Positions 32,168-41,625 of a stretch of 64,000 bases of DNA are shown in pieces. The stretch comes from Proteus vulgaris. GTDB lineage: Bacteria; Pseudomonadota; Gammaproteobacteria; Enterobacterales; Enterobacteriaceae. Below the pieces are notes generated by a model, which searched no databases, was not told the DNA's origin, and saw only the letters and a list, made by a program, of their open reading frames with translations. Where the stretch lies: positions 1,426,001-1,490,000 of the forward strand of contig LR590468.1 of assembly GCA_901472505.1 (NCBI GenBank), given 5' to 3'. Numbering within the stretch: the stretch's first letter is position 1; each line of letters begins with the position of its first letter. The position numbers and the translations under genes are program-made.

Positions 32168-32184
32168 TGCACTAAAATGGTGCA
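32168..32184 (+). promoter_or_regulatory. NtrC box at the glnL promoter
   Basis: TGCACTAAAATGGTGCA is an NtrC dyad ending 14 bases before the glnL start codon. In E. coli a site here lets NtrC repress the weak glnL promoter. The position suggests the same autoregulation. Confidence 0.85.
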
Positions 32185-32198
32185 AAGAGGTATTCAAT

Positions 32199-33245
32199 AT
32201 GGAAACGGCAGACTTACCTGATAACACATTAATTTTAGACTCATTAATACACTCTGTATTGGTTATCAACAAAGAGTTTATTATTTGTTATGCAAATCAT
32301 TCTGCGTTACAAGTTCTAGCACAAAGCCGTCGAAAATTATTTGAAACACCTTTTACCGCCTTATTCAGCTATTATTCTTTTGATGCTGATTTAATGCGTG
32401 AAACGTTAGCGAGTGGGCAAAGCTTTACCGACAATGAAGTGATCTTGGTTGTTAATAACCAATCACACACAATGTCGCTCAGTGCCCAACCTATTTCCGA
32501 GCAACACATTTTGCTGGAACTGGCGCCTATGGATAGTCAACGCCGGTTAAGCCAAGAGCAGATACAACAAGCCCAACAAATGGCTGCTAGGGAATTGGTT
32601 AGGGGGCTGGCACATGAAATTAAAAATCCGTTAGGCGGATTACGGGGGGCAGCTCAGTTGCTGGCAAAATCCTTACCTGATCCTGCACTAACGGAATATA
32701 CGCAAGTCATTATTGAACAAGCCGATCGCCTACGTGTTCTTGTGGACAGGTTACTCGGCCCACAACATCCAGGTACGAAAACACACCAGAGTATTCACCA
32801 TGTTGTTGAGCGTGTAGCTCAACTTATTTCACTTGAATGCCCTGAGAATGTCATTTTACTCAAAGATTATGATCCCAGTTTACCTGAATTATCACATTAC
32901 CCAGATCAAATAGAACAAGTCCTCCTCAATATTACACGTAATGCCTTACAAGCCGTTGAAAAAAAAGGAGGTACGATTATTTTACGTACCCGTACAGCTT
33001 TTCAGGTCACACTTCATGGTGAACGTCATCGCCTTGTTGCTCGTATTGATGTGATTGATACAGGTGATGGTATCCCTCCTCATCTACAAGATACGCTTTT
33101 TTATCCTATGGTAAGTGGCCGAGAAGGTGGAAATGGATTGGGATTATCGATTGCTCGTAATTTAGTAGATCAACATTCAGGTAAAATTGAATTTACCAGT
33201 TGGCCCGGAAATACTGAATTTTCTATTTATTTGCCAATTAAGTAG
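32199..33245 (+). CDS. glnL: Nitrogen sensor kinase/phosphatase NtrB
   Basis: This 348-residue cytosolic histidine kinase has an N-terminal PAS domain (about 10-115), a DHp domain with phosphoaccepting His139 in [12 protein letters not shown], and a HATPase domain with N box [12 protein letters not shown]1 DTGDGIP and G2 [13 protein letters not shown]. It phosphorylates or, with PII, dephosphorylates NtrC. Length is one residue off E. coli NtrB (349), and the histidine number is identical. Gene order glnA-glnL-glnG is classical; glnG follows ten bases after. Confidence 0.97.
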   Translation: METADLPDNTLILDSLIHSVLVINKEFIICYANHSALQVLAQSRRKLFETPFTALFSYYSFDADLMRETLASGQSFTDNEVILVVNNQSHTMSLSAQPISEQHILLELAPMDSQRRLSQEQIQQAQQMAARELVRGLAHEIKNPLGGLRGAAQLLAKSLPDPALTEYTQVIIEQADRLRVLVDRLLGPQHPGTKTHQSIHHVVERVAQLISLECPENVILLKDYDPSLPELSHYPDQIEQVLLNITRNALQAVEKKGGTIILRTRTAFQVTLHGERHRLVARIDVIDTGDGIPPHLQDTLFYPMVSGREGGNGLGLSIARNLVDQHSGKIEFTSWPGNTEFSIYLPIK

Positions 33246-33255
33246 GAGATAACCA

Positions 33256-34677
33256 ATGCAAAAAGGAAATGTATGGGTTGTTGATGATGACAGCTCTATT
33301 CGGTGGGTACTTGAACGTGCTATTTCTCGTGAAGGTATGTCATGCAAAACTTTTGAACATGCGAATGATGTGCTTAATGCATTAAATACCGAAATACCTG
33401 ATGTATTGTTATCAGACATTCGTATGCCTGATATTGATGGTTTATCTCTTCTAAAAATAATTAAAGAACAATGTCCGACTCTACCCGTTATTATCATGAC
33501 GGCGCATTCTGATTTAGATGCTGCTGTTAATGCTTATCAACAAGGGGCTTTTGATTATTTACCTAAACCCTTTGATATTGATGAAACATTAGCATTAATT
33601 GATCGTGCCATTACTCACTATCGTGAGCAAAAACAACCAACTAACGATGAAAACTCGCTACAATCAGTTTCAGATATGATTGGTGAAGCTCCCGCAATGC
33701 AAGAGGTTTACCGTATTATTGGTCGACTATCTCGCTCCTCAATCAGCGTGCTTATTAATGGTGAATCCGGAACAGGTAAAGAGCTAGTCGCGCACGCTTT
33801 ACATCGTCATAGCCCAAGAGCTACCGCGCCTTTTATCGCCCTCAATATGGCGGCTATTCCTAAAGATCTCATTGAGTCCGAACTTTTTGGTCATGAAAAA
33901 GGGGCCTTTACGGGAGCTTCTCAAGTACGTCAAGGGCGATTTGAACAAGCAAATGGCGGTTCTCTTTTTCTTGATGAAATTGGTGATATGCCTCTCGATA
34001 TTCAAACACGATTACTACGCGTACTTGCTGAAGGACAATTTTACCGTGTAGGTGGTTATGCTCCCGTTAAAGTTGATGTACGCATTATCGCGGCGACACA
34101 CCAAGACTTAGAAAAACGTGTTCAAGCCGGTGATTTTCGTGAAGATCTCTATCATCGGCTCAATGTAATACGCATTCAATTACCCCCTTTACGCGATAGA
34201 ACGGAAGATATTCCAAGTTTGGCACGTTACTTTTTACAAAAAACAGCAAAAGAACTTGGTGTGGAAGCAAAAGTACTCCATCAACAAAGTTTACAAATAA
34301 TGATGGAATACAACTGGTCAGGTAACGTCAGACAATTAGAGAATGTGTGTCGCTGGTTAACGGTAATGACGGCAAGCCAAGAAATTATGCCTCAAGACTT
34401 ACCACAAGAAATTCGCCAGCCCGATGAAAAAGTGAAAAGTGTAAGCCGACTATCATCTCAACATTGGTCACAACACCTTTCATTATGGGCAGATGAAGCA
34501 TTAAGTGAAGGAAAAGAAAACATCCTCACTGATGCATTACCTCAATTTGAACGCACTCTTTTGCTAAGTGCCTTAGCCTATACGCAAGGACATAAACAAG
34601 ATGCAGCACGATTACTAGGTTGGGGCAGAAATACGTTAACCCGTAAATTAAAAGAATTAGGGATAGAAGAATATTAA
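33256..34677 (+). CDS. glnG: Nitrogen response regulator NtrC
   Basis: This 473-residue sigma-54 activator has a receiver domain with Asp54 in LLSDIRMPDIDG, an AAA+ domain with Walker A GESGTGKE, the sigma-54 contact loop GAFTGA and Walker B FLDEIGDM, and a C-terminal Fis-type helix-turn-helix (DAARLLGWGRNTLTRKLKELG). Phosphorylated by NtrB, it drives glnA from the two upstream sites and acts on the glnL box. GGAG precedes the start. Last gene of the operon; hemN converges with it. Confidence 0.97.
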   Translation: MQKGNVWVVDDDSSIRWVLERAISREGMSCKTFEHANDVLNALNTEIPDVLLSDIRMPDIDGLSLLKIIKEQCPTLPVIIMTAHSDLDAAVNAYQQGAFDYLPKPFDIDETLALIDRAITHYREQKQPTNDENSLQSVSDMIGEAPAMQEVYRIIGRLSRSSISVLINGESGTGKELVAHALHRHSPRATAPFIALNMAAIPKDLIESELFGHEKGAFTGASQVRQGRFEQANGGSLFLDEIGDMPLDIQTRLLRVLAEGQFYRVGGYAPVKVDVRIIAATHQDLEKRVQAGDFREDLYHRLNVIRIQLPPLRDRTEDIPSLARYFLQKTAKELGVEAKVLHQQSLQIMMEYNWSGNVRQLENVCRWLTVMTASQEIMPQDLPQEIRQPDEKVKSVSRLSSQHWSQHLSLWADEALSEGKENILTDALPQFERTLLLSALAYTQGHKQDAARLLGWGRNTLTRKLKELGIEEY

Positions 34678-34696
34678 TCCTCTACCCCTGTCTTAT

Positions 34697-36070
34697 TTAA
34701 ATAACACGAGAAAATTGACGTTGACGCATTTGATTGCGTAAATAGGTATCGAAACACATACAGATATTACGAATAAGTAGACGACCTCTTGGTGTCACTT
34801 GAATATCCTCTTTTGTGATTTCCACTAAGCCATCATTCTTCATTGAGATAAGTAATTCTAAATCTTCTTTAAAATAGTCATGGAAGACAATACCGTGCAT
34901 TTTCTCAATATCAGAAAAATGTAGATTAAAATTACAAATTAAGGTTTTAATTACATCTCGACGAATACAATCATCATTAGTCAGTGATAAGCCTCGCCAT
35001 AGTGCATTCCCTTCACTATTTACACGAGCATAATACTCCTTTAATACCTTCTCATTTTGCGCGTAGTTATCCCCTAACATACTAATTGCAGAAACGCCCA
35101 GGCCTAATAAATCACACTCTTCGTGAGTGGTATAACCTTGGAAATTACGATGTAAAATACCTTTACGCTGAGCTACGGCTAATTCATCATCGGGCTTCGC
35201 AAAATGATCCATTCCAATAAATTGATAGCCATTTGTCGTCAGTGTGGAAATTGTCTCTTGTAATATTTCTAATTTTTCTTCCGCTAAAGGAAGGTCTTCA
35301 TCTTTAATTTTACGTTGAGCTGCAAATAAATTAGGTAAATGGGCATAATTGAATACACTTAATCTATCTGGTGATAATTCAATGACACGTTTGAGTGTAA
35401 AAGCAAAACTCTCTTTGGTTTGTTTAGGCAAACCATAAATTAAGTCAATGCTGGTAGAGTGAAAACCCACTTCACGTGCACGTTCTACTAATGCAAAAAT
35501 GAACGATTCATCTTGCTCACGATTCACCTTTTGTTGCACTTCTTTATTAAAATCTTGTACACCCATACTCAGGCGATTAAAGCCTTCATTACGCAAATGA
35601 TCGATAACATCTAATTCAATTTCACGCGGATCGATTTCAATAGAAAGTTCTGCATTATCAACAAAATCAAAATGCTGACGTAATAATAAAACGAGCCGAC
35701 TAATTTGTTGCTTATCCAGAAAAGTAGGTGTTCCTCCCCCCCAATGCATTTGAGTTACTTTTCGGTCTTTAAAATAACGTGCTCTATTAATAATTTCTTT
35801 TTCTAAAACATCAAGATACTCATCTGCTTTATGTTTATGGCGCGTAATCATTTTATTACAACCACAGAAATAACATAGCTTATGGCAGAAAGGAATATGA
35901 ATATAAAGCGATAAAGGGCGCTCAGGGTAACGTTGAGTCGCTTTGATAAAATCGGTAGCCCCATATTGCTGATTAAATTCCAATGCTGTTGGGTATGATG
36001 TATAGCGAGGACCTGAATAGTTATACTTATGGATCAGGTCAAGATCCCAAATAATTGTTTGTTCTGACAT
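34697..36070 (-). CDS. hemN: Oxygen-independent coproporphyrinogen III oxidase
   Basis: This 457-residue radical-SAM enzyme decarboxylates coproporphyrinogen III to protoporphyrinogen IX without oxygen, for anaerobic haem synthesis. The cluster cysteines are Cys62, 66 and 69 with Cys71 next to them in PFCHKLCYFCGC, identical in number to E. coli HemN. GGGTPTFLD follows as the SAM-binding glycine motif, and a HemN C-terminal domain ends the protein. The start MSEQTIIWDL at 36070 lies behind GGAAGG. Its stop is 20 bases from glnG's. Confidence 0.96.
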   Translation of the reverse strand: MSEQTIIWDLDLIHKYNYSGPRYTSYPTALEFNQQYGATDFIKATQRYPERPLSLYIHIPFCHKLCYFCGCNKMITRHKHKADEYLDVLEKEIINRARYFKDRKVTQMHWGGGTPTFLDKQQISRLVLLLRQHFDFVDNAELSIEIDPREIELDVIDHLRNEGFNRLSMGVQDFNKEVQQKVNREQDESFIFALVERAREVGFHSTSIDLIYGLPKQTKESFAFTLKRVIELSPDRLSVFNYAHLPNLFAAQRKIKDEDLPLAEEKLEILQETISTLTTNGYQFIGMDHFAKPDDELAVAQRKGILHRNFQGYTTHEECDLLGLGVSAISMLGDNYAQNEKVLKEYYARVNSEGNALWRGLSLTNDDCIRRDVIKTLICNFNLHFSDIEKMHGIVFHDYFKEDLELLISMKNDGLVEITKEDIQVTPRGRLLIRNICMCFDTYLRNQMRQRQFSRVI

Positions 36071-36237
36071 GCCTCTACCTTCCAAAAGTGAACCGCTGAT
36101 ATCTCATACCAGCAAACAGACACTATGAATATCTGAAATAATAGTGTAACCAATAAATCAAGAACTGAATATGATCGAAAGGGGTATCGTATAAATCCCT
36201 TCTTCTTATTGATAGGTCGTTATGCTCGAATACAAGG

Positions 36238-36253
36238 TGTGATATAAATCACA
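36238..36253. promoter_or_regulatory. CRP site between hemN and the lipoprotein operon
   Basis: TGTGATATAAATCACA has perfect CRP half-sites TGTGA and TCACA with six bases between. It lies 168 bases upstream of the hemN start. It could serve hemN or a plus-strand transcript; which one is not visible. Confidence 0.75.
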
Positions 36254-36526
36254 TTAAACAAAAATAGTCTTACCCATGAAAGATATTCATGAATAAATTA
36301 CGTTTATTCAATATGTTAGTTAACTTTTATTATTCTAAAATAACACTTATCAACTTTTACACAGAGTTTAAAGCGATATTTTACTCAAAATACGATTTAA
36401 ATTAATTAAATATCTCGTTATATTAATTTTATTATTTTTTTATTCTCTCGTAATTTGATGATTATAATAATAGTAATAATTATATCTTTACCTAAATTAT
36501 AATATTACATACCCTAGAACAAAACA

Positions 36527-36540
36527 TTGATTAATATCCA
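36527..36540. promoter_or_regulatory. FNR-like site
   Basis: TTGAT-TAAT-ATCCA matches nine of the ten fixed positions of the FNR consensus TTGAT-N4-ATCAA. It is far (about 460 bases) from hemN, so it may belong to a transcript running rightwards into the GGA-rich stretch. Chance is possible in DNA this AT-rich. Confidence 0.4.
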
Positions 36541-36599
36541 ACTCAGTCGTGTTTTGATTTAAATTTAAGGGTCAGTTAAAGAATAAAGGTCACTATATT

Positions 36600-36745
36600 A
36601 CAAGGAAAGATAGTATCCCCATACCTTATCTTATTCTAACGACCGTACTCTTATTTAATCAGTCTCTTTTATATACCCAAATTATGGATTATTAACCATG
36701 GAAGGAAACGGACTAGCAACCAAGGATGGTTCTTCTCTTCAATAA
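36600..36745 (+). ncRNA. Candidate structured, GGA-rich RNA (Csr-type decoy?)
   Basis: On the plus strand this stretch holds a hairpin (AAGATAGTAT with ATAC-CT-TATCTT, CCCC loop, 36607-36632), a second dyad AACCAT (36694-36699) with ATGGTT (36726-36731), and six GGA triplets, five of them within 41 bases (36686, 36700, 36704, 36710, 36724). GGA triplets in loops are how CsrB/CsrC RNAs bind CsrA, and E. coli csrC lies upstream of the yihI-hemN pair. Promoter and ends are not defined; the hairpin at 36851-36896 could terminate it. Inference only. Confidence 0.3.
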
Positions 36746-36850
36746 AATAGTCTCTTTATTTTCTTTGTTATTAATTTAATCCCTTTTATTAAAAATATCC
36801 GTTCTTCTTTAATGACTAATAAGAATAATTATTATTTGATAATGGAAAAA

Positions 36851-36896
36851 TAAAAAGCTCTATTTATTATAATTATATAAAATAGAGCTTTTTTCT
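36851..36896. terminator. Terminator of the lipoprotein operon
   Basis: AAAGCTCTATTT pairs with AAATAGAGCTTT across an AT-rich loop, with T runs on both strands. It follows the DUF799 gene on the minus strand and could also end a plus-strand transcript from the region upstream. Confidence 0.8.
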
Positions 36897-36923
36897 TTAT
36901 TATTGTTAATTTATAGCATTAAT

Positions 36924-37580
36924 TTATTCTGCATCTTTACCATAATTAGGAGAACGAGGACCATATAAAATACCATCGGCTTTCCCTGCCGAAAGTAACC
37001 GTACACTGGTTATTCCTGCAATTTGATAGCTTTTATCGGAAACTGTATTGACGATTTGATTCACAACAGCAGAAACTAGCATTCCCACTAAACTGCCAGA
37101 TGATCCCTCTGTTTCAGTACTTGATGCTGTTGCAGCACGACGCCACAACATGTCACCATTACGGAGATCAACAAGTTTAGCGCTAACAGTTACTCGTGTA
37201 TCACTAGAAATAACTTGATATGACGTACCAAACTCAGTGATATCTAAGTATAAAACAGCATCCGCACCAAAGATCTCACGCAATTTTTTCGGGCTTACAG
37301 CATGGATATCTCCTGCCATGGATAACCCATTATGCTTAAAGGTTTCTTCAACGACGGCCACCGGGAAAACATAATAACCCGCTTCTGCTAAAGGATATGT
37401 CACTTGAGATAAGAAGCTGTGCTCTGCACCCACTTCTGTCGTGTGGTTTTGAGGCACTAATACTAAAATACTTTTTGGCTTACTTTGTTTAAATGCGGTG
37501 TAATCTGTTTTGACAGGTTGAGCACAGCCCGTTAATACCAACGCAAATGCAAAACAGATTAACGTGAATAAACGACTCAT
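36924..37580 (-). CDS. DUF799-family lipoprotein (GNA1162-like)
   Basis: This 218-residue predicted lipoprotein has lipobox VLTGC with Cys19. The body begins with a strand-rich segment KPKSILVLVPQNHTTEV followed by LAEAGYYVFPVAVVEE, and ADAVLYLDITEFG and LVDLRNGDMLWRR, a TolB N-terminal/CsgG-like alpha/beta fold as described for Neisseria GNA1162 (DUF799). The C-terminal part has glycine/serine-rich helix segments (SSGSLVGMLVSAVVNQIVN). Its ATG overlaps the stop of the DUF4810 gene by four bases, so translation is coupled. Third gene of the operon. Function unknown; outer-membrane periplasmic face inferred. Confidence 0.85.
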   Translation of the reverse strand: MSRLFTLICFAFALVLTGCAQPVKTDYTAFKQSKPKSILVLVPQNHTTEVGAEHSFLSQVTYPLAEAGYYVFPVAVVEETFKHNGLSMAGDIHAVSPKKLREIFGADAVLYLDITEFGTSYQVISSDTRVTVSAKLVDLRNGDMLWRRAATASSTETEGSSGSLVGMLVSAVVNQIVNTVSDKSYQIAGITSVRLLSAGKADGILYGPRSPNYGKDAE

Positions 37581-37927
37581 TTTTGCATTCCTTTGTTTTT
37601 CATCAGACGATCCATAAATTCGGCTGATTCAGGATAAAGTGATTTCTCCTCATTAAATTCAGCCATGGCTAAATCTAAAGCGCCTGTTGCGCCATATAAC
37701 ATGCCTAAGTGCGCATGTAATCCAGGTGGAATACCTAATGATTTAGCACGAGAAAGTTCGATACTTTTCTTTAATGCATCAATCTGTGCTTGTGGGTCAC
37801 TTTCACTTTGTTGATAGTATTGATAAACCACTTGCTGATAGCTGTCCCAGTTATAAAGCGGTTTAGGGCTATTCACACACCCCGCTAATAACAGCGTAAA
37901 AGCAAGGCTCATGACTGATTTTAACAT
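37577..37927 (-). CDS. DUF4810-family lipoprotein
   Basis: This 116-residue lipoprotein has lipobox LLAGC (Cys17). The rest is helical and looks like a TPR-type hairpin pair: WDSYQQVVYQYYQQ, then DALKKSIELSRA, GIPPGLHAHLGMLYGATGALDLAMAEFNEEKSLYPES (only parts quoted) with the typical TPR glycine/alanine positions. DUF4810 proteins nearly always lie between a CsgG-like and a DUF799 lipoprotein, as here. The middle gene of the operon, 24 bases after the CsgG-like gene and overlapping the next. Confidence 0.85.
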   Translation of the reverse strand: MLKSVMSLAFTLLLAGCVNSPKPLYNWDSYQQVVYQYYQQSESDPQAQIDALKKSIELSRAKSLGIPPGLHAHLGMLYGATGALDLAMAEFNEEKSLYPESAEFMDRLMKNKGMQK

Positions 37928-37951
37928 TGTTATATCCTTATAAAATGAGCA

Positions 37952-38626
37952 TTACTTTGAAGGTTGCCAAGCGTTGCTTTCAATACCTGCCACTAAATTA
38001 TTGACGGCCTCTCGAATAGCTAAATCGAGTACTTTACCGTTAAGTGTTGAGTCATAGCTTGCTGTTCCACCAAAACCAATAATTTCACGGTTAGAAAGTT
38101 CATATTCACCGGCACCTTGAGATGAAAACACGACTTCTGATGTATTCACATTCACAACGTTTAAATTCACTTTTGCATAAGCAACTTGTGTTTTACCACG
38201 ACCTAAAATGCCAAATAATTGGCGATCACCCACTTCTTTACGGCCAAATTCAGTCACATCACCTGTGATCACATAAGTGGCACCTTTCAGTTGTTGGCTT
38301 TGCCCTTTAATACCTGCTTCTTCTTTTAATTCCGATAAATTGGCCCTGTCTAATACATTAAAACGCCCGGTTTGCTGTAAATGAGTCATTAAAATGGTTT
38401 TTGATTGATTACCTAATCTATCAACGCCATCAGAGAAGATCCCATTCATATAGCTAGAACGGTTATCAAACTTACCAATCGAAATAGCGCTCTTAGCGCC
38501 TGTGTAAGTGGTGTTATAGGTTGCGACTTTAGCGACGTCTAAAGAGCGTGAAGATTCTGAAGCACATCCTGCAAGTAATGTTGCAGAAACCAAGATCAAG
38601 CCAAGTGATAATTTATTTAAATTCAT
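37952..38626 (-). CDS. CsgG/HfaB-like lipoprotein
   Basis: This 224-residue lipoprotein has lipobox LLAGC (Cys21). The CsgG-type domain is visible as KSAISIGKFDNRSSYM, LLTHLQQTGRFNVLDR-like segment (ILMTHLQQTGRFNVLDRAN, with KEEAGIKG after it), GATYVITGDVTEFG, and the later LDLAIREAVNNLVAGIE helix. CsgG itself forms the curli export pore, but this protein is shorter and no csg genes are near, so curli export is not implied. The start at 38626 is set by the signal peptide; the ribosome binding site is weak. First gene of the operon. Confidence 0.85.
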   Translation of the reverse strand: MNLNKLSLGLILVSATLLAGCASESSRSLDVAKVATYNTTYTGAKSAISIGKFDNRSSYMNGIFSDGVDRLGNQSKTILMTHLQQTGRFNVLDRANLSELKEEAGIKGQSQQLKGATYVITGDVTEFGRKEVGDRQLFGILGRGKTQVAYAKVNLNVVNVNTSEVVFSSQGAGEYELSNREIIGFGGTASYDSTLNGKVLDLAIREAVNNLVAGIESNAWQPSK

Positions 38627-39108
38627 ATTAATAACCCAATAAAGGTGAAATAAACCTATAGACATTCATTCTATTAATTAATAGAGAGTTGATATAAACA
38701 AAAACAATGTTTTTTCAGTTTTAGCTCATAGACGTTCACTTAAAAACCTTATTGTTAATAAGGTCATAAGGCGATCAACTCATATTTTATAATATAAAGG
38801 TAATCAGCGATGGGGAGAATAGAAGATGGATGATAAAAATAATAATAAATAAATATAGAGATAAAATAGAGCATACTTTATTTATTATTTTTTGAATATC
38901 CCTTAAGTCAGATTAAAACAAAACCAACTAAAAATAAAAAACAAATGAGAGAAGATTTAGGCTACGTTATTCTTTATCAGCATTTGGTTATTAGAAAATA
39001 AACGAGAATAAGATAAATAAAAAAATGTGATGCCACAATATCTAATGACACCACATTCAATAACGCTAGAGCCTCTTACTCATTAACACCGTAACCATAA
39101 AGGTGTCA
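38627..39108. other. Leader region of the lipoprotein operon and yhgF terminator
   Basis: 482 AT-rich bases without a gene. A minus-strand hairpin ACCTTATT-AAC-AATAAGGT at 38746-38764 followed by TTTTTAAG lies 120 bases upstream of the CsgG-like gene and looks like an attenuator or the end of a short upstream transcript. The tex terminator occupies 39017-39058. Confidence 0.55.
39017..39058 (-). terminator. Terminator of tex
   Basis: On the minus strand AATGTGGTG pairs with CATCACATT (one G-U pair) and is followed by TTTTTTATTT, about 50 bases after the tex stop. Confidence 0.8.
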
Positions 39109-41445
39109 TTAGCGTTTTTTTCCAAACGCAGCAGCTAACGCATCACCCATTGCGCTATTTCCCGCATTATTGCCACTATTTGTTGATTGGCGGTGATTAC
39201 GAGTCGGTTTTTGCCCTTTATTATTTTTAGGATGATTATGACTTGGTGATGATTGTCTATTTTCACTATCACCAGCAACTTCATCTAAACGCATAGTTAA
39301 TGCAATACGTTTACGGGCTAAATCAACTTCAAGTACTTTAACTTTAACAATATCACCCGTTTTTACCACGGTATGTGGATCTTCAATAAATCGGTCTGCT
39401 AAAGAGGAAATATGGACTAAACCATCTTGATGTACACCGATATCAACAAATGCACCGAAATTAGTCACATTGGTCACAGTACCTTCAAGGATCATACCAC
39501 TAACTAAGTCATTCATCGTTTCGACACCTTCAGCAAACGTTGCTGTTTTAAACTCAGGACGTGGGTCGCGTCCTGGTTTTGCTAACTCTTTTAAGATGTC
39601 ATTAATTGTCGGTAAGCCAAATTGCTCTGTAATAAACGCTCTTGCATCAACCTGTGAGATTAAGGCGCTATTACCCATTAAATCATCAATTTTTTGTTGC
39701 GTGGATTGTAGGATATTTTCGACGACTGGATACGCTTCAGGGTGAACCGTCGATGCATCCAGAGGGTTTTTACCATCACGAATACGCAAGAAACCAGCAC
39801 ATTGTTCAAAAGCTTTTGGCCCTAAACGCGCCACTTTGAGTAGCTGCTTTCTATCATTAAAGCGACCATTTTCATCACGCCAATTGATAATATTTTGAGC
39901 TATAGATTGGCTAAGTCCTGCAACTCGCGTTAATAACGGTACTGATGCTGTATTTAAATCCACCCCAACACCATTCACACAATCTTCAACAACAGTATCA
40001 AGTTTTCTGGCTAATAATGTTTGGCTAACATCATGCTGATATTGGCCAACACCAATCGATTTAGGGTCAATTTTTACAAGTTCAGCTAACGGATCTTGCA
40101 GACGACGGGCGATAGATACGGCACCACGAATAGACACATCTAAATCAGGGAATTCATTAGCTGCAAGCTCTGAAGCGGAATATACGGATGCCCCTGCCTC
40201 GCTCACAATTACTTTTTGTGCTTTGACTTCTGGGTAACGTTTTACCGTTTCAGCGAAAAAGCGCTCTGTTTCACGAGAAGCAGTACCATTACCAATCGCC
40301 ACCAGCTCAACATTATGCTTAATACATAATGCAGCTACACTAGCCGCTGCTTTATCAGCTTGCCCTGTATGAGGATAAATCGTATCTGTCGCAATTAACT
40401 TACCCGTGCTATCTACAACAGCAACTTTAACACCTGTACGTAAACCAGGATCAAGCCCCATAGTTGCTCGCATACCTGCTGGTGCAGCCATCAATAAATC
40501 ATTAAGGTTACGAGCGAAAACATTAATGGCTTCTTCTTCTGCCTTTTCTCGTAATTGGCTCATCAATTCGGTTTCAATATGCATTAAAACTTTAATGCGC
40601 CAAGTCCAGCTTACGACTGCCTTACGCCAGTTATCTGCTGGTTGGTTATTTAAACGTAATCCTAAATGCTCCGTGATCAGTTGCTCACCATAACTTTCTT
40701 TGGGCGCTTCTTCAAATTGAGGATCAGGGTTAAGCGATAATTGTAAAATACCTTCATTACGGCCACGAAACATGGCTAACGCACGATGAGAAGGAACATT
40801 CGCAATAGGTTCATGATGGTCAAAATAATCGCTAAATTTTGCCCCTTCGACTTCTTTCCCTTCAACGACTTTTGAAACAAGATGTGCATTTTTCCATAAA
40901 TACTGACGAACTTTTGCCAACAAGCCAGCATCTTCTGAAAAACGCTCCATTAAAATATAACGCGCACCATCTAAAGCTGCTTTCGTATCATTCACGCCTT
41001 TTTCTGCGTTGATATAAGCCGTTGCAGCATCTTCTGGATTATGTTGTGGTTCATTCCACAATAAATCGGCTAAGGGCTCTAATCCATTTTCAATGGCAAT
41101 TTGCCCACGAGTACGACGTTTAGGCTTATAAGGAAGATAAAGATCTTCAAGCTCTGTTTTACTTTGCGTTTCATTAATTGAAGAGCGTAACTCTGGTGTT
41201 AATTTTCCTTGCTCTTCAATTGACTTTAAAATTGTTTGGCGACGATCATTGAGTTCTCGTAAATAACTAAGGCGAGTTTCTAATTGGCGTAATTGCGTAT
41301 CATCTAACCCACCAGTGACCTCTTTACGGTAACGGGCAACAAATGGCACCGTATTCCCTTCATCCAGTAACGTTATGGCCGAAAGGACTTGCTGAGGCTT
41401 AACCGTGAGCTCTTCTGCAATAATTCGGCTTAATGATTCATTCAT
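39109..41445 (-). CDS. yhgF: Tex/YhgF transcription accessory RNA-binding protein
   Basis: This 778-residue cytosolic nucleic-acid-binding protein is related to eukaryotic Spt6. In order it has a Tex N-terminal domain ([18 protein letters not shown]), a YqgF-like domain with [14 protein letters not shown] (about residue 330), helix-hairpin-helix regions with [11 protein letters not shown] and [15 protein letters not shown], and a C-terminal S1 domain ([28 protein letters not shown], partly quoted). A low-complexity Asn/Gly/Lys-rich tail follows. Length matches E. coli (773). It is divergent from greB here, whereas in E. coli the two run in the same direction. Confidence 0.95.
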   Translation of the reverse strand: MNESLSRIIAEELTVKPQQVLSAITLLDEGNTVPFVARYRKEVTGGLDDTQLRQLETRLSYLRELNDRRQTILKSIEEQGKLTPELRSSINETQSKTELEDLYLPYKPKRRTRGQIAIENGLEPLADLLWNEPQHNPEDAATAYINAEKGVNDTKAALDGARYILMERFSEDAGLLAKVRQYLWKNAHLVSKVVEGKEVEGAKFSDYFDHHEPIANVPSHRALAMFRGRNEGILQLSLNPDPQFEEAPKESYGEQLITEHLGLRLNNQPADNWRKAVVSWTWRIKVLMHIETELMSQLREKAEEEAINVFARNLNDLLMAAPAGMRATMGLDPGLRTGVKVAVVDSTGKLIATDTIYPHTGQADKAAASVAALCIKHNVELVAIGNGTASRETERFFAETVKRYPEVKAQKVIVSEAGASVYSASELAANEFPDLDVSIRGAVSIARRLQDPLAELVKIDPKSIGVGQYQHDVSQTLLARKLDTVVEDCVNGVGVDLNTASVPLLTRVAGLSQSIAQNIINWRDENGRFNDRKQLLKVARLGPKAFEQCAGFLRIRDGKNPLDASTVHPEAYPVVENILQSTQQKIDDLMGNSALISQVDARAFITEQFGLPTINDILKELAKPGRDPRPEFKTATFAEGVETMNDLVSGMILEGTVTNVTNFGAFVDIGVHQDGLVHISSLADRFIEDPHTVVKTGDIVKVKVLEVDLARKRIALTMRLDEVAGDSENRQSSPSHNHPKNNKGQKPTRNHRQSTNSGNNAGNSAMGDALAAAFGKKR

Positions 41446-41625
41446 ACTATATTTACCTACCGAGAGGAATAATTTAAAAGAGGGCTATTATACACACGCC
41501 ACACTAAAAAAATTTGGCAAATTTCCGATTACACTCGACAATTATGAGGAAAATAACAGATTAATTTATCATTCACGCTATAGTATCTTTATGAAATTCA
41601 ATGTTGATGATAGTTTTAATTTGTA

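Larger units (their letters stand above)
36071..36923. other. 853-bp non-coding region upstream of hemN
   Basis: Very AT-rich, with no convincing coding frame. It contains a near-perfect CRP site (36238-36253), an FNR-like site (36527-36540), a structured GGA-rich stretch (36600-36745, described separately) and the terminator of the lipoprotein operon (36851-36896). E. coli has yihI and the csrC RNA gene upstream of hemN; yihI lies elsewhere in this window (57803). Confidence 0.6.

Noticed and set aside
36698-36745. A 15-codon peptide frame (MEGNGLATKDGSSLQ)
   Set aside because: No ribosome binding site; the GGA pattern and hairpins are better explained as RNA structure.
36071-36923. Spot 42 (spf) RNA
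   Set aside because: E. coli spf lies in the same wider region, but its conserved 5' sequence and GC-rich terminator were not seen.
37952-38626. Curli secretion pore CsgG
   Set aside because: Shorter than CsgG, different partners, and no csg genes nearby; only the fold is shared.
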